In this document: piece by piece, positions 45,465 through 58,426 of the stretch
How the letters are laid out: every line of letters begins with the position of its first letter
Numbering within the stretch: position 1 is the stretch's first letter
Assembly: GCA_039707655.1 (NCBI GenBank)
Contig: CM077667.1
Coordinates: forward strand, 418,419,409-418,483,408
Origin: Elymus sibiricus
Lineage: Eukaryota > Streptophyta > Magnoliopsida > Poales > Poaceae
Direction of reading: 5' to 3'
DNA: 64,000 nt
Position numbers and translations under genes: made by a program
The notes under the pieces: generated by a model
Seen by the model: only the letters and a program-made list of their open reading frames with translations
Database searches by the model: none
Told to the model about the DNA's origin: nothing

Positions 45465-46374
45465 GAGCATCTACAGCGGCAACTTCGGCCACTATACGCC
45501 CGCTTACGCGACTAGGCACGCCCGCGGAGGCATCCAGACGGCTCCTAATATTTCGCTCCGTGCATCCACATACCTCAGGTTCGGACTCTAAATCCATGTA
45601 AAACATCATCCGATACTAAACGTCACATGTAAAACAAATGTTGGTACCGAACATAAGAAGTGCTTACATCAGATTTATTTGAAGTGCATAATCAATCATC
45701 TGCTTTTTGATTTCCATTGTGGGTTCACGTATGCTCCACCAGATCATTGAGTAGTTGCGTGTGCACGTGATGATCTCGGAGGTTCTAATGCATCTGTAGA
45801 AAGTTCATAAGCTGAACTGCATCTTGATCTTCAGGGATTTCAACTTGTTCTCCACGTGCTTTAAAATCGTTGGTTTGGGCTACACCATCACCCTCATCCT
45901 CGACGATCATATTGTGCAAAATAACACAATATGTCATCAGCTGCCACAAAGTTTCTTGTTTCCACATCATTGCAGCCCCACGAACGATTCCCCAACGCGC
46001 TTGCCCTCTCCACATCCTTCATGACTGCTTCCTGCATTGTTGCGAAGTGGTTTTGTTTTCTGCCATGTGTTTGGATATGGTCTTCACAAATGCAGCCCAC
46101 TGAGGATATATGCCATCGGCAAGATAGTCTCTCATGTTGTAGTCTCGGCCGTTGACGGTGTAGCTGCACGGAGGTGATTCCCCGTTGCAAAGCCTTTTGA
46201 ACACCGGAGATCGTTGAAGCACGTTGATGTCCTTGTGAGAACCTGGCATTCCAAAGAAACCATGCCAAATTCATAAGTCATGTGATGCCACCGCCTCTAG
46301 TATGATGGTGGCCTCTCTTGTGTGACCTTGGTACATTCCTCGCAAACCTTTAGAGCAGTTCTTCCATTGCCAGT
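45465..46374 (-). mobile_element. PIF/Harbinger element, copy 3, truncated by a gypsy LTR
   Basis: Starts TTA|GAGCATCTACAGCG like copies 1 and 2 but its right end is missing, cut at 46375 by the gypsy A LTR. The minus strand carries DDE transposase remains. The other half may lie beyond the nested retroelements outside the window. Confidence 0.75.
45785..46249 (-). pseudogene. PIF/Harbinger DDE transposase pseudogene (C-terminal half)
   Basis: Minus strand, starting GSHKDINVLQRSPVF, then NGRDYNMRDYLADGIYPQWA and FVKTI, MQEAVMKDVER (in a shifted frame), QARWGIVRG, and CVILHNMIVEDEGD. These are ordered landmarks of the DDE_Tnp_4 nuclease of plant Harbinger elements; the Asp in YLADGIYP and Glu in IVED or the QE helix fit catalytic positions. 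Two frame changes near 46020-46080 and a stop at 46019 inactivate it. The N-terminal part has been lost to the gypsy insertion. Confidence 0.8.
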
Positions 46375-47769
46375 TGATACGTCTCCGTCGTATCTACCTT
46401 TCCTCACACTTTTGCCCTTGTTTTGGACTTTAATTTGCATGATTTGAATGAAACTAACCCGGACTGACGCTGTTTTCAGCAGAACTACCATGGTGTTGTT
46501 TTTGTGCAGAAATAAAAGTTCTCGGAACTGGACGAAACTTTTTGGAGATTTATTTTACAATAAATAAAAAATACTAGAGCCAAGAACCACCGGAGGGGAG
46601 CCCTGGCTGGGCACAAGACACCAGGGCGCGCCCTGGTGGGTTGTGCCCTCCTCGGGACCCCACTGACCCTAATTCCGACGCTATAAAATCATATTTTTGG
46701 AGAAAAAAATCAGAGAGAAAGTTTCATCGCGTTTTACGATACGGAGCCGCCGCCACCTCCTGTTCTTCATTGGGAGGCCGGATCTGGAGCCCGTTTTGGG
46801 CTCCGGAGAGGGGAATCTTCGGTCTTCGTCATCATCAACCCTTCTCCATCGCCAATTCCATGATGCTCCCCACCGGGAGTGAGTAATTCCTTCGTAGGCT
46901 TGCTGGTCGGTGAGGAGTTGGATGAGATTCATCATGTAATCGAGTTAGTTTTGTTAGGGCTTGATCCCTAGTATCCACTATGTTCTGAGATTGATGTTGC
47001 TATGACTTTGCCATGCTTAATGCTTGTCACTAGGACCCGAGTGCCATGATTTCAGATCTGAACCGTTTATGTTATCACCATTATATCTATGTTCTTGATC
47101 CGATCTTGCTAGTCATACGCACCTATTACGTGTTCTGGTCCGCAAACCCCGGAGTGACAATAGTCGGGATACTTTCCGGTGATGACCGTAGTTTGAGGAG
47201 TTCATGTATTCATCGTGTGTTAATGTTTTGTTCCGGTTCTCTATTAAAAGGAGGCCTTAATATCCCTTAGTTTCCTTATGGACCCCGCTGCCACGGGAGG
47301 GTAGGCCAAAAGATGTCATGCAAGTTCTTTTCCATAAGCATGTATGACTATTTACGGAATACATGCCTACATTACATTTATGAACTGGAGCTAGTTCTGT
47401 GTCGCCCTAGGTTATGACTGTTATATGATGAATATCATCCAACGAGTTCACCGATCCAGTGCCTACGAGTTCTCCACTTATTGTTCTTGCTAAGTTACTA
47501 TTGCTACTGCTATTGTTACACTTGCTACAAAACTATTGCTATCACTGTTATCGCTACTGTTACTGCTACTACTGCTATCAAAACTATCATACTATTGTGC
47601 TACTGATCACTCTGATGCAGATATTTAATCTCCAGGTGTGGTTGAATTAACAACTCAGCTGCTAATACTCTCAAATATTTTTTGGCTCCCCTTGTGTTGA
47701 ATCTATAAATTTGGGTTGAATACTCTACCCTCGAAAACTGTTGCGATCCCCTATACTTGTGGGTTATCA
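46375..47769 (+). mobile_element. 5' LTR of gypsy element A
   Basis: Begins TGATACGTCTCCGTCGTATC, ends CTTGTGGGTTATCA, with the TGATA...TATCA inverted tips of this gypsy group. It contains a GC-rich CCAGGGCGCGCCCTGG palindrome (about 46622), a TATAAAATC box at 46682, and a long series of TACTGC/TTGCTA trinucleotide-like repeats (47490-47600). Confidence 0.85.
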
Positions 47770-47780
47770 AGACCTTTTTC

Positions 47781-47798
47781 TGGTGCCGTTGCCAGGGA
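47781..47798 (+). other. Primer-binding site of gypsy A
   Basis: TGGTGCCGTTGCCAGGGA, 11 bp after the LTR, matches the complement of the plant tRNA-Asp 3' end (TGGCGCCGTTGCCGGGGA) with two changes. This fixes the plus orientation and the LTR end. Confidence 0.75.
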
Positions 47799-47847
47799 GC
47801 ATAGCTATATTTGTTGAGTCACTTGGGATTTATATCAATTGATCACC

Positions 47848-49587
47848 ATGAAGAATCTGAAGGATCCAAAAACCAAGATTTTTTCCTCTAAGACGAGGGG
47901 AGGTAAGGAACTGCCATCTAGCTCTGCACTTGATTCACCTTCAGTTATGAGTAAGTTTGCAACACCACCACATGCTAGTAATCCTGATATGTCGCAAGTT
48001 ATTGATGATGCTACTTCTGCTATGAATGATGCTTATGATGATGATGCTAGTACCATGCTTGATGATAATGTGCCACTAGGTGAATTTCTTGATGAACAAA
48101 TTGCTAGAGCTAAAGGAAATGAAATTACTGAAACTGATGAGATTGATGAAACTAATGATTATGGAACACCTATTAGACCTGGCTCCCCTAGATTTGAAAT
48201 GCCTAAGATACCTGAAGGTTATGTTATGGATGAGGAGGTAACTAGGGAAATTCTTTCTTGTAAGGATAGAAACGATCTTAAGAAATTGCTACGCAAGTAT
48301 AAGAAAAAGACTTTGAATGCTAGAATGAAATGTGATCCTAAGTTTGCTACTTCACCTATCTTTGTTACTGATAAGGATTATGAATTCTCTGTCGACCCAG
48401 AGTTAATTACTTTGGTTGAATCTGATCCTTTCCATGGCTATGAAACTGAAACTGTAGTGGCACATCTTACTAAGCTGGATGATATAGCTACCCTTTTTGC
48501 TCATGATGAGAAGATTAGCTACTACTATATTCTCAAATTATTTCCGTTCTCATTAAAGGGTGATGCTAAGACATGGTACAATACTCCTACTCCTGGTTGT
48601 GTGCGTAGCCCCCAGGATATGATCTACTACTTCTCTGGAAAATATTTTCCTGCTCATAAGAAACAAGCTGCCTTACAGGAAATATTTAACTTTGTGCAAA
48701 TTGAAGAAGAGAGTCTCCCAGAAGCTTGGGGGAGGCTTCTCCAATTGCTTAATGCTTTGCCTGATCACTCTCTCAAGAAAAATGAAATACTTGATATCTT
48801 CTATAATGGACTAACTGATGCTTCTAGGGACTTCCTAGATAGTTGTGCTGGTTGTGTTTTCAGGAAACGAACTGTTGAACAAGCTGAGGAACTATTGAAT
48901 AATATATTGAAGAATTATGATGATTGGACTCTCCCTGAACCACCGCTTAAACCCACTCCGAAGAAGAGGGGTATCTTATTTCTCAGTCCCGAAGATATGC
49001 AAGAGGCAAAGAAATCTATGAAAGAAAAAGGTATTAAAGCTAAGGATGTTAAGAATTTACCACCTATTGAAGAAATACATGGCCTTGACACACCACCACC
49101 TCCACAGGTGGTAGAGATAAATTCTTTATTAAAGTTTGATGAAGGTGATATCCCTTACAATAAACATCCTAGTCAATGCTTATATGAGTTTGATAACTAC
49201 ATTATGAAACAAGATCACTTCAATGCACATGTTCTGAAACAATTGAAATATAATTCTAATATGATTGCTCGCTTGAGTGACTTGCTATTTAGAATCAGTA
49301 ATGATGTTAGAGGTGTAGGGAAGCATGCCTCTATGGTTCAAACTCGGTTAGAACAAGTTGCTAAGTCTCAAAAAGAATTGCTTGATGAAATGAATAATAA
49401 TATGAATGATTTTGCTTCTAGAGTAGTAACTAGAGGAGGTAGAATGACCCAAGAACCACTTTATCCTGAAGGTCATCCTAAAAGAATTGAACAAAATTCT
49501 CAGAGAATTAATACTGATGCACCTAGTCCTTCTAAGAAGAAAAAGAAAAAGAAAAATGATAGGACTCTGCATACCTCTAGTGAACCT
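47848..49587 (+). pseudogene. Gypsy gag protein, 5' part of broken frame
   Basis: 580 codons from the ATG at 47848 (an earlier TTG at 47839 is not a likely start). After an acidic N-terminus comes the retrotransposon gag core (IATLFAHDEKISYYYILKLF, LKGDAKTWYNTP, YYFSGKYFP, LPEAWGRLLQLL, YNGLTDASRDFLDSCAG), which forms the capsid-like shell. A Lys run (KKKKKKK) near the end precedes the break. The frame is interrupted at 49588 by the Angela LTR and resumes at 58427. Confidence 0.85.
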
Positions 49588-51357
49588 TGTTGGAAATATG
49601 CCCTAGAGGCAATAATAAAATGGTTATTATTTTATTTCCTTGTTCATGATAAATGTTTATTATCCATGCTATAATTGTATTGATTGGAAACTCAAATACA
49701 TGTGTGGGTACATAGACAACAATGTGTCCCTGGTAAGCCTCTAATGGACTAGCTCGTTAATCAAAGATGGCTGTGGTTTCCTAGCCATGGACAAGAGTTG
49801 TCATTTGATAACGGGATCACATCATTAGGAGAATGATGCGATGGACAAGACCCAAACTATGAATGTAGCATATGATCGTGTCAGTTTATTGCTATTGTTT
49901 TCTGCATGTCAAGTATGTGTTCCTATGACCATGAGATCATGTAACTCACTGACATCGGAGGAATACCTTGTGTGTATCAAATGTCACAACGTAACTGGGT
50001 GACTATAAAGATGCTCTACACGTATCTCCGAGGGTGTCTGTTGAGTTGACATGGATCAAGACTGGGATTTGTTACTCCGTGTGACGGAGAGGTATCTCAG
50101 GGCCCACTCGGTAATACAACATCACAATGAGCCTTGCAAGGAAAGTGACTAAAGTGTTAGCCACGGGACCTTGTATTACGGAACGAGTAAAGAGACTTGC
50201 CGATAACGAGATTGAACTAGGTATGGAGATACCGACGATCAAACCTCGGGCAAGTAACATACCGATAAACAAAGGGAACAGCGTACGGGATTAACTAAAT
50301 CCTTGACATAGAGGTTCAGCCGATAAAGATCTTCGTAGAATATGTAGGAGCCAATATGGGCATCCAGGTCCCGCTATTGGTTATTGACCGTAGAGGTGTC
50401 TCGGTCATGTCTACATAGTTCTCGAACCCGCAGGGTCTGCACACTTAACGTTCGGTGATATTTCGGTATTATTGAGTTATGTATGTTGGTGAACGAAGGT
50501 TGTTCGGAGTCCCGGATGAGATCCCGGACGTCACAAGGAGTTCCGGAATGGTCCGGAGGTAAAGATTGATATATAGGAAGTTTTGTTTTGATCACCGGAA
50601 AAGTTTTGGGTATTTTCGGTAGTGTACCGGGGGTACCGGGAAGGGCCCACACACCCCAGGGGCCACATGGGCCTAGGAGGTGGCGCACCAGCCCCTGGTG
50701 GGCTGGGCAACCAGCCCCTAAGGGCCCATGCGCAGGAGGTGGGAGGAGGCCAAGTGGGGAAAGAGTCCTCCCAAGATTCCACCTTCCTTATGGGAGGAGG
50801 AATCCTTGTGGGGGGAGGACTCTCCCCCTCTGGTTCGGCCGAACCCCTCCTTGGAGGAGGGGCTAGGGCTGCCTCCCCCTCCCCTTCCTCCTATATATTG
50901 TGGAGGTTTGAGGGCAACCCAACACCTGAAAAGCCACATGCTGCCCTCTCTCCCTCTAGATCGTCTTCTCCTCTAGATTAGTTCGGTAGAGCTCGGCGAA
51001 GCCCTGCCGGATTAGTTCACCACCACCGCCACCACGCCGTTGTGCTGCCGGAGAACTCATCTACCTCTCCGCCCTCGCTTGCTGGATCAAGGAGGCGGAG
51101 ATCGTCATTGAGCTGTACATGTGCTGAACGCGGAGGTGCCGTCCGTTCGGCGCTAGATCGTGATCGAATCGCAGGACGACTTGCAATTTGGATCGCGAAG
51201 ACGCTCGACTACATCAACCGCGTTTCTTAACGCTTCCCGCTTAGCGATCTACAAGGGTATGTGGATCCGATCTCCCCTCTCGTAGATGCTCATCTCCATG
51301 GATAGATCTTGTGTGTGCGTAGGAAATTTTTTGTTTCCCATGCAACGTTCCCCAACA
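49588..51357 (+). mobile_element. 5' LTR of Angela element
   Basis: From TGTTGGAAATATGCCCTAGA to GCAACGTTCCCCAACA. A CTATATATTG TATA box at about 50891 is the likely Pol II promoter, followed by the CT-rich leader. The same LTR appears at 56653 and, as a solo copy, at 32173. Confidence 0.92.
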
Positions 51358-51358
51358 G

Positions 51359-51378
51359 TGGCATCATGAGCTAGGTCT
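51359..51378 (+). other. Primer-binding site of Angela element
   Basis: TGGCATCATGAGC directly after the LTR is a diverged form of the TGGTATCAGAGC site that pairs with initiator tRNA-Met in copia elements. Confidence 0.6.
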
Positions 51379-52618
51379 ATGCGTAGATGAGATCACGAGT
51401 AGAACACAAAGGAGTTTGTGGGCGTTGATATTCAGATTGCTTCCCTCCTTAGTCTTTTCTTGATTCAGCGGTATTGTGGGATGAAGCGGCTCGGACCAAC
51501 CTTACTCGTCCACGTACGAGAGACCGGTTCCATCGACTGACATGTAACTTTGTTGCATAAGATGGCTGGCGGGTGTCTGTCTCTCCCACTTTAGTTGAAT
51601 CGGATTCGACAGAGGCGATCCTTGTAGAAGGTGAAATAGCAACTTGTATATCATTGTTGTGGTTTTGCGTAGGTAAGAATCGTTCTTGCTAGATACCCAT
51701 AGCAGCCACGTAAAACATGCAACAACAAATTAGAGGACGTCTAACTTGTTTTTGCAGGGTATGATGTGATATGATATGGCCAGAAACATGATGAGATATA
51801 TGTGATGTATGAGATGATCATGTTTTGTATAGATTATCACGACTTGCATGTCGATGAGTACGGCAACAGGCAGGAGCCATAGGGTTGTATTTAATTTATT
51901 TTTGCCTTTTTGCTTTACTTTATCGCTATGAGTTAGTAATAGTTGAAGAAGCAATAGTTGGCACGACAACCTCATGGCGACACGTTGATGGAGATCAAGA
52001 TGATGGAGATCATGTTGTTATGCCGGTGACGATGGAGATCATGTCGGTGCTTTCAAGATGGAGATCAAAAGCACAAGATCATGGCCAGTTCATGTCACTT
52101 TTGATTTGCATGTGATGTTAATCCTTTTGTGCACCTTGTTTTGCTTAGGACAACGGTAGTATTATAAGGTGATCCCTCACTAAAATTTCAAGATAAAATT
52201 ATGTTCTCCCCGAGTGTGCACCGTTGCGAAAGTTCGTCGTTTCGAGATACCACGTGATGATCGGGTGTGATAGACTCTACATTCGCATAGAACGGGTGCA
52301 AGCCAGTGTTGCACATGTGGAACACTCGGGTTAAACTTGACGAGCCTAGCACGTACAAACAAGGCCTCGGAACACAAGAGACCGAAAGGTCGAACATGAG
52401 TCATATAGTAGATATGATCAACATGGAGATGTTCACCATTGAAACCACCTCATCTCACGTGATGATCGGACTTGGGTTGGTGGATTTGGATCATGTAGCA
52501 CTCGGATGACCGGAGGGATGTCAATTTGAGAGGGAGTTTTTAAGTAATATGATTAACTAAACTCATTATCTTGAACAATAGTCTAAGTTGTCTTTGCAAT
52601 ATTTTATGTTGTAGATCA
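51379..52618 (+). other. 5' untranslated leader of Angela element
   Basis: About 1.24 kb between primer site and gag start, as usual for BARE/Angela elements. No domain-bearing frame. Confidence 0.7.
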
Positions 52619-55600
52619 ATGGCTCGCGCAGTAGTTCCCCTAAATTTCAATGCGTTCCTAGAGAAAGCTAAGCTGAAAGATGATGGAAGTAACTTTGTAG
52701 ACTGGGCCCGTAATCTGAGGATTATCCTCGCGGCTTCCCAAAAGGCTTATGTCCTTGATGCACCGCTCGGTGAACCACCCGCTCCAGTGTCGTCTGCAGA
52801 CGTTGCGAACGCCTGGCAGTCGCGTTCAGATGATTACTCAATAGTTCAGTGTGCTATGTTGTATGTCTTAGAACCGGGACTTCAACGGCGTTTTGAACGT
52901 CATGGAGCATATGAGATGTTCCAGGAGTTGAAGTTTATCTTTGAGAAGAATGCCCGGATCGAGAGGTATGAGACCTCCGATAAGTTCTATGCTTGCAAGA
53001 TGGAGAAGAATGGGTCTGTCAGTGAACACATACTCAGAATGTCTGGGTATTCCAGTCGTCTGGCTGAGTTGGGAATTGCCCTCCCGCCGGAGGTGATCAC
53101 TGACAGAGTTCTTCAATCACTGCCACCTAGCTACAAGAGCTTTGTGTTGAACTATAACATGCAAGGGATGAACAAGTCAGTCGCCGAGCTGTTTGCGATG
53201 CTGAAAGTCGCTGAGTCTGAAATCCAGAAGGAGCATCAAGTGTTGATGGTCAATGAAACCACTAGTTTCAAGAAGAATGGCAAGGGCAAAAAGGGTAACT
53301 CCAAGAAGAGTGGCAAAGCAGTTGCCCCTCCCGTGAAGAAACCCAAGGCTGGACCCAAGCCAGAAACTGAGTGCTTTCATTGCAAGGGCACTGGCCACTG
53401 GAAGCGAAACTGCCCCAAGTATCTGGCCGACAAGAAGGCGGCCAACACCAAACAAGGTATATATGATATACATGTTATTGATGTGTACCTTACCAACTCT
53501 CGTTGTAGTGCCTGGGTATTTGATACCGGTTCGGTTGCTCATATTTGCAACTCAAAACAGGAACTGCGGAATAGACGGAGGCTGGCAAAGGACGAAGTGA
53601 CGATGCACGTGGGAAATGGTTCCAAGGTTGATGTGATCGCCGTCGGCACGCTCGCTCTTCGACTACCATGGGGATTAGTGATGAACCTGAATAATTGTTA
53701 TTTAGTGCCTGCATTAAACATGAACATTATATCTGGATCTTCTTTATTGCGAGACGGTTACTCATTTAAATCAGAGAATAATGGTTGTTCTATTTATATG
53801 AGTAATATCTTTTATGGTCATGCACCCATTGTGAGGGGTTTATTCTTATTGAATCTCGATAGTGATGATACACATGTTCATAACATTGATGCCAAAGGAT
53901 GTAGAGTTGATAATGATAGCACCACTTTCTTGTGGCACTGCCGCTTAGGTCATATTGGTGTAAAACGGATGAAGAAACTCCATGCTGATGGACTTTTGGA
54001 GTCACTTGATTTTGAATCACCTGACACATGTGAACCATGCCTTATGGGCAAGATGACTAAGATCCCGTTCTCTGGAACAATGGAACGGGCAAGTGACTTG
54101 TTGGAAATCATACATACTGATGTGTGCGGTCCGATGAGCATTGAGGCGCGCTGTGGATATCGTTATTTTCTTACCTTCATCGATGACTTAAGTAGATATG
54201 GGTATATTTACTTAATGAAACATAAGTCTAAAACGTTTGAAAAGTTCAAGCAATTTCAGAGTAAAGTTGAGAATCATCATAACAAGAAGATTAAATTCCT
54301 ACGATCAGATCGAGGAGGAGAATATCTGAGTTATGAGTTTGGCAATCACTTAAGACAATGTGGAATTGTTTCACAGTTGACGCCTCCTGGAACACCACAG
54401 CGAAATGGTGTGTCCGAATGTCGTAATCGAACCTTATTGGATATGGTACGGTCTATGATGTCTCTTGCCAATTTGCCACTATCGTTTTGGGGTTATGCGT
54501 TAGAGACAGCTGCATTCATTTTAAATAGGGCACCATCTAAATCCGTTGAGACGACGCCGTATGAACTGTGGTTTGGCAAGAAACCAAAGTTGTCGTTTCT
54601 TAAAGTTTGGGGATGCGATGCTTATGTCAAAAAGCTTCAACCTGAAAAGCTGGAACCCAAAGCGAAGAAATGCGTCTTCATAGGATACCCAAAAGAGACG
54701 GTTGGGTACACCTTCTATCTCAGATCCGAAGGCAAAGTGTTTGTCGCTAAGAACGGGTCATTTCTCGAGAAAGAGTTTCTCTCGAAAGAATTGAGTAGGA
54801 GGAAGATAGAACTTGATGAGGTTGTTGAACCTTCACTTCAACCAGAGAGTAGCGCGGCACAGAAAGATGTTTCTGTGGAGCCTACATCAGTTGAAGAGGA
54901 AGCTAATGATAGTGATCATGACGCTTCGGATCAAGTTACTGTCGAACCTCGTAGGTCGACAAGGGCACGTACTGCTCCTGAGTGGTACGGTAACCCTGTC
55001 TTGGAGGTCATGTTGTTGGACAACGATGAACCTACGAGCTATGGAGAAGCGATGGTGGGCCCGGATTCCGACAAATGGTTAGAGGCCATGAAATCCGAGA
55101 TAGGATCCATGTATGAAAACTAAGTGTGGACTTTGGAAGTATTACCTGAAGGGCGAAAGGCCATTCAAAATAAATGGATCTTTAAGAGGAAGACAGACGC
55201 GAACGGTAATGTCACCGTCTATAAAGCTCGACTTGTGGCAAAGGGTTTTTCACAAGTTCAAGGAATTGACTACGATGAGACTTTCTCTCCCGTAGTGCTG
55301 CTTAAGTCCGTCAGAATCATGTTAGCAATAGCTGCATTTTTCGATTATGAAATTTGGCAGATGGATGTCAAAACAGCGTTCCTCAACGGTTTCCTTGAGG
55401 AAGAGTTGCATATGATACAACCAGAAGGTTTTGTCGATCCAGAGAATGCTGACAAAGTTTGCAAGCTCCAGCGATCCATTTATGGACTGGTGCAGGCATC
55501 TCAGAGTTGGAATAAGTGCTTTGATGAGGTGATCAAAGCGTTTGGGTTTATACAAGTTTACGAAGAAGCTTGTATTTATAAGAAAGTGAGTGGGAGCTCT

Positions 55601-56602
55601 ATAGTGTTTCTAATATTATATGTGGATGACATATTGCTGATTGGAAACAGTATAGAATTTTTGGAGAGCGTAAAGGAATATTTGAACAAGAGTTTTTCAA
55701 TGAAGGACCTAGGAGAAGCTGCTTTCATATTAGGCATCAAGATCTATAGAGATAGATCAAGACGCTTAATAGGACTTTCACAGAGCACATACCTTGATAA
55801 AGTTTTGAAGAAGTTCAAAATGGATCAGTCCAAGAAAGGGTTCTTGCCTGTGTTACAAGGTGTGAAGTTGAGTAAGACTCAATGCCCAGTGACTGCAGAG
55901 GATAGAGAAAAGATGAGTGTCATCCCCTATGCTTCTGTGATAGGCTCTATCATGTATGCAATGCTGTGCACAAGACAAGACGTCAGCCTTGCCATAAGTA
56001 TGGCTGGAAGGTTTCAAAGTAATCCAGGAGTGGATCACTGGACGGCGGTCAAGAATATCCTAAAGTACCTGAAAAGGACTAAGGAGACGTTTCTCGTTTA
56101 TGGAGGTGATCAAGAGCTCGTCGTAAAGGGTTACGTCGATGCAAGCTTTGACACTGATCCGGATGACTCTAAGTCTCAAACCGGATACGTATTTATTCTC
56201 AATGGAGGAGCAGAAAGCTGGTGCGGTTCCAAGCAAAGCGTGGTAGCTGATTCTACATGCGAAGCGGAGTACATAGCTGCCTCGGAGGCGGCGAAGGAAG
56301 GTGTCTATATGAAGCAGTTCATGACGGATCTTGGAGTTGTGCCCAGTGCACTGAACCCAATGACTCTGTTCTGTGACAACACTGGTGCCATTGCTCTAGC
56401 CAAGGAATCAAGGTTTCACAAGAGGACCAGACACATAAAGTGACGCTTCAATTCCATCCGCGATTACATCGAGGAGGGAGACATAAATATTTGCAAAGTA
56501 CACACGGATCAGAATGTTGCAGATCCGTTGACTAAGCCTCTTCCACGAGGGAAACATGGTCAACACCAAAACTGTATGGGTGTTAGATTCATTACAATGT
56601 AA
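52619..56602 (+). pseudogene. Copia gag-pol polyprotein with two premature stops
   Basis: ATG at 52619; a single frame runs to the natural stop at 56600-56602 apart from TAA at 55121-55123 and TGA at 56441-56443. In order: gag (FNAFLEKAKLKDDGSNFVDW), zinc knuckle CFHCKGTGHWKRNC near residue 252, protease VFDTGS, pre-integrase HCRLGH...CEPC, integrase core with DVCGPM, FIDDLSRYGY, DRGGEY and PGTPQRNGVSE, reverse transcriptase (QMDVKTAFLNG, YVDDILLIG) and RNase H (YVDASFDTD, DSTCEAEYIA). Order INT before RT identifies Copia. The first stop falls between integrase and RT, the second near the RNase H end; both look like single-base changes. Product would supply capsid, protease, integrase and RT for retrotransposition. 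Confidence 0.92.
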
Positions 56603-56652
56603 ATCACATAGTGATGTGAGCTAGATTATTGACTCTAGTGCAAGTGGGAGAC
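56603..56652 (+). other. 3' leader and polypurine tract of Angela element
   Basis: CAAGTGGGAGAC lies directly before the 3' LTR and is the expected plus-strand primer. Confidence 0.75.
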
Positions 56653-58421
56653 TGTTGGAAATATGCCCTAGAGGCAATAATAAAATGGTTATTATTATAT
56701 TTCTTTGTTCATGATAATCGTTTATTATCCATGCTATAATTGTATTGATTGGAAACTCAAATACATGTGTGGGTACATAGACAACAATGTGTCCCTGGTA
56801 AGCCTCTAATGGACTAGCTCGTTAATCAAAGATGGTTGTGGTTTCCTAGCCATGGACAAGAGTTGTCATTTGATAACGGGATCACATCATTAGGAGAATG
56901 ATGTGATGGACAAGACCCAAACTATGAACGTAGCATATGATCGTGTCAGTTTATTGCTATTGTTTTTTGCATGTCAAGTATGTGTTCCTATGACCATGAG
57001 ATCATGTAACTCACTGACATCGGAGTAATACCTTGTGTGTATCAAACGTCACAAGGTAACTGGGTGACTATAAAGATGCTCTACAGGTATCTCCGAGGGT
57101 GTCTGTTGAGTTGACATGGATCAAGACTGGGATTTGTTACTCCGTGTGACGGAGAGGTATCTCAGGGCCCACTCGGTAATACAACATCACAATGAGCCTT
57201 GCAAGCAAAGTGACTAAAGTGTTAGCCACGTGATCTTGTATTACGGAAGGAGTAAAGAGACTTGCCGGTAACGAGATTGAACTAGGTATGGAGATACCGA
57301 CGATCAAACCTCGGGCAAGTAACATACCGATATAAACAAAGGGAACAACGTACGGGATTAACTGAATCTTTGACATAGAGGTTCAACCGATAAAGATCTT
57401 CGTAGAATATGTAGGAGCCAATATGGGCATCCAGGTCCCGCTATTGGTTATTGACCGTAGAGGTGTCTCGGTCATGTGTACATAGTTCTCGAACCCGCAG
57501 GGTCTGCACACTTAACGTTCGGTGACATTTCGGTATTATTGAGTTATGTATGTTGGTGACCGATGGTTGTTCGGAGTCCCGGATGAGATCCCGGACGTCA
57601 CGAGAAGCTCCGGAATGGTCCGGAGGTAAAGATTGATATATAGGAAGGTCCGTTTTGATCACCGGAAAAGTTTCGGGTATTTTCGGTAGTGTACTGGGGG
57701 TGCCGGGAGGGTTCCGGCGGTCCACCGGGAGGGGCCCACCCACCCCAGGGGCCACATGGGCCTAGGAGCTGGCGCACCAGCCCCTAAGGGCCCATGCGCA
57801 GGAGGTGGGAGGAGGCCAAGTGGGGAAAGAGTCCTCCCAAGATTCCACCTTCCTTGTGGGAGGAGGAATCCTTGTGGGGGGAGGACTCTCCCCGTCTGGT
57901 TTAGCCGAAACCCTCCTTGGAGGAGGGGCTAGGGCTGCCTCCCCCCTCCCCTTCCTCCTATATATAGTGGAGGTTTGAGGGCAGCCCAATACCTGAAAAG
58001 CCACGTGCTGCCCTCTCTCCCTCTAGATCGTCTTCTCCTCTAGATTAGTTCGGTAGAGCTCGGCGAAGCCCTGCCGGATTAATTCACCACCACCGCCACC
58101 ACGCCGTTGTGTTGCCGGAGAACTCATCTACCTCTCTGCCCTCGCTTGCTGGATCAAGGAGGCGGAGATCGTCATCGAGCTGTACGTGTGCTGAACGCGG
58201 AGGTGCCGTCCGTTCGGCGCTAGATCGTGATTGGATCGCGGGACGACTTGCGATTTGGATCGCGAAGACATTCGACTACATCAACCGCGTTTCTTAACGC
58301 TTCCCTTAGCGATCTACAAGGGTATGTGGATCCGATCTCCCCTCTCGTAGATGCTCATCTCCATGGATAGATCTTGTGTGTGCGTAGGAATTTTTTTGTT
58401 TCCCATGCAACGTTCCCAACA
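56653..58421 (+). mobile_element. 3' LTR of Angela element
   Basis: Same ends and structure as the 5' LTR. It contains small reciprocal indels relative to the 5' copy near 57700-57780 (a GGGTTCCGGCGGTCCACCGG segment present here, a CTGGTGGGCTGGGCAACC segment absent). Confidence 0.92.
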
Positions 58422-58426
58422 AACCC

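Larger units (their letters stand above)
49588..58421 (+). mobile_element. Full-length Angela-type copia retrotransposon
   Basis: Two LTRs of 1770 and 1769 bp, a tRNA-Met-like primer site, gag-pol frames and a polypurine tract are all present. Flanks AACCT (49583-49587) and AACCC (58422-58426) are the 5-bp duplication with one later change. Insertion is within gypsy A gag. The LTRs differ at roughly 17 sites over the first ~630 bp by eye, so the insertion is not very recent. Two stops in gag-pol make it non-autonomous today. Confidence 0.93.

Noticed and set aside
47459..47650. Leu/Tyr/Cys-rich small protein
   Set aside because: Encoded by trinucleotide-like repeats inside the gypsy LTR.
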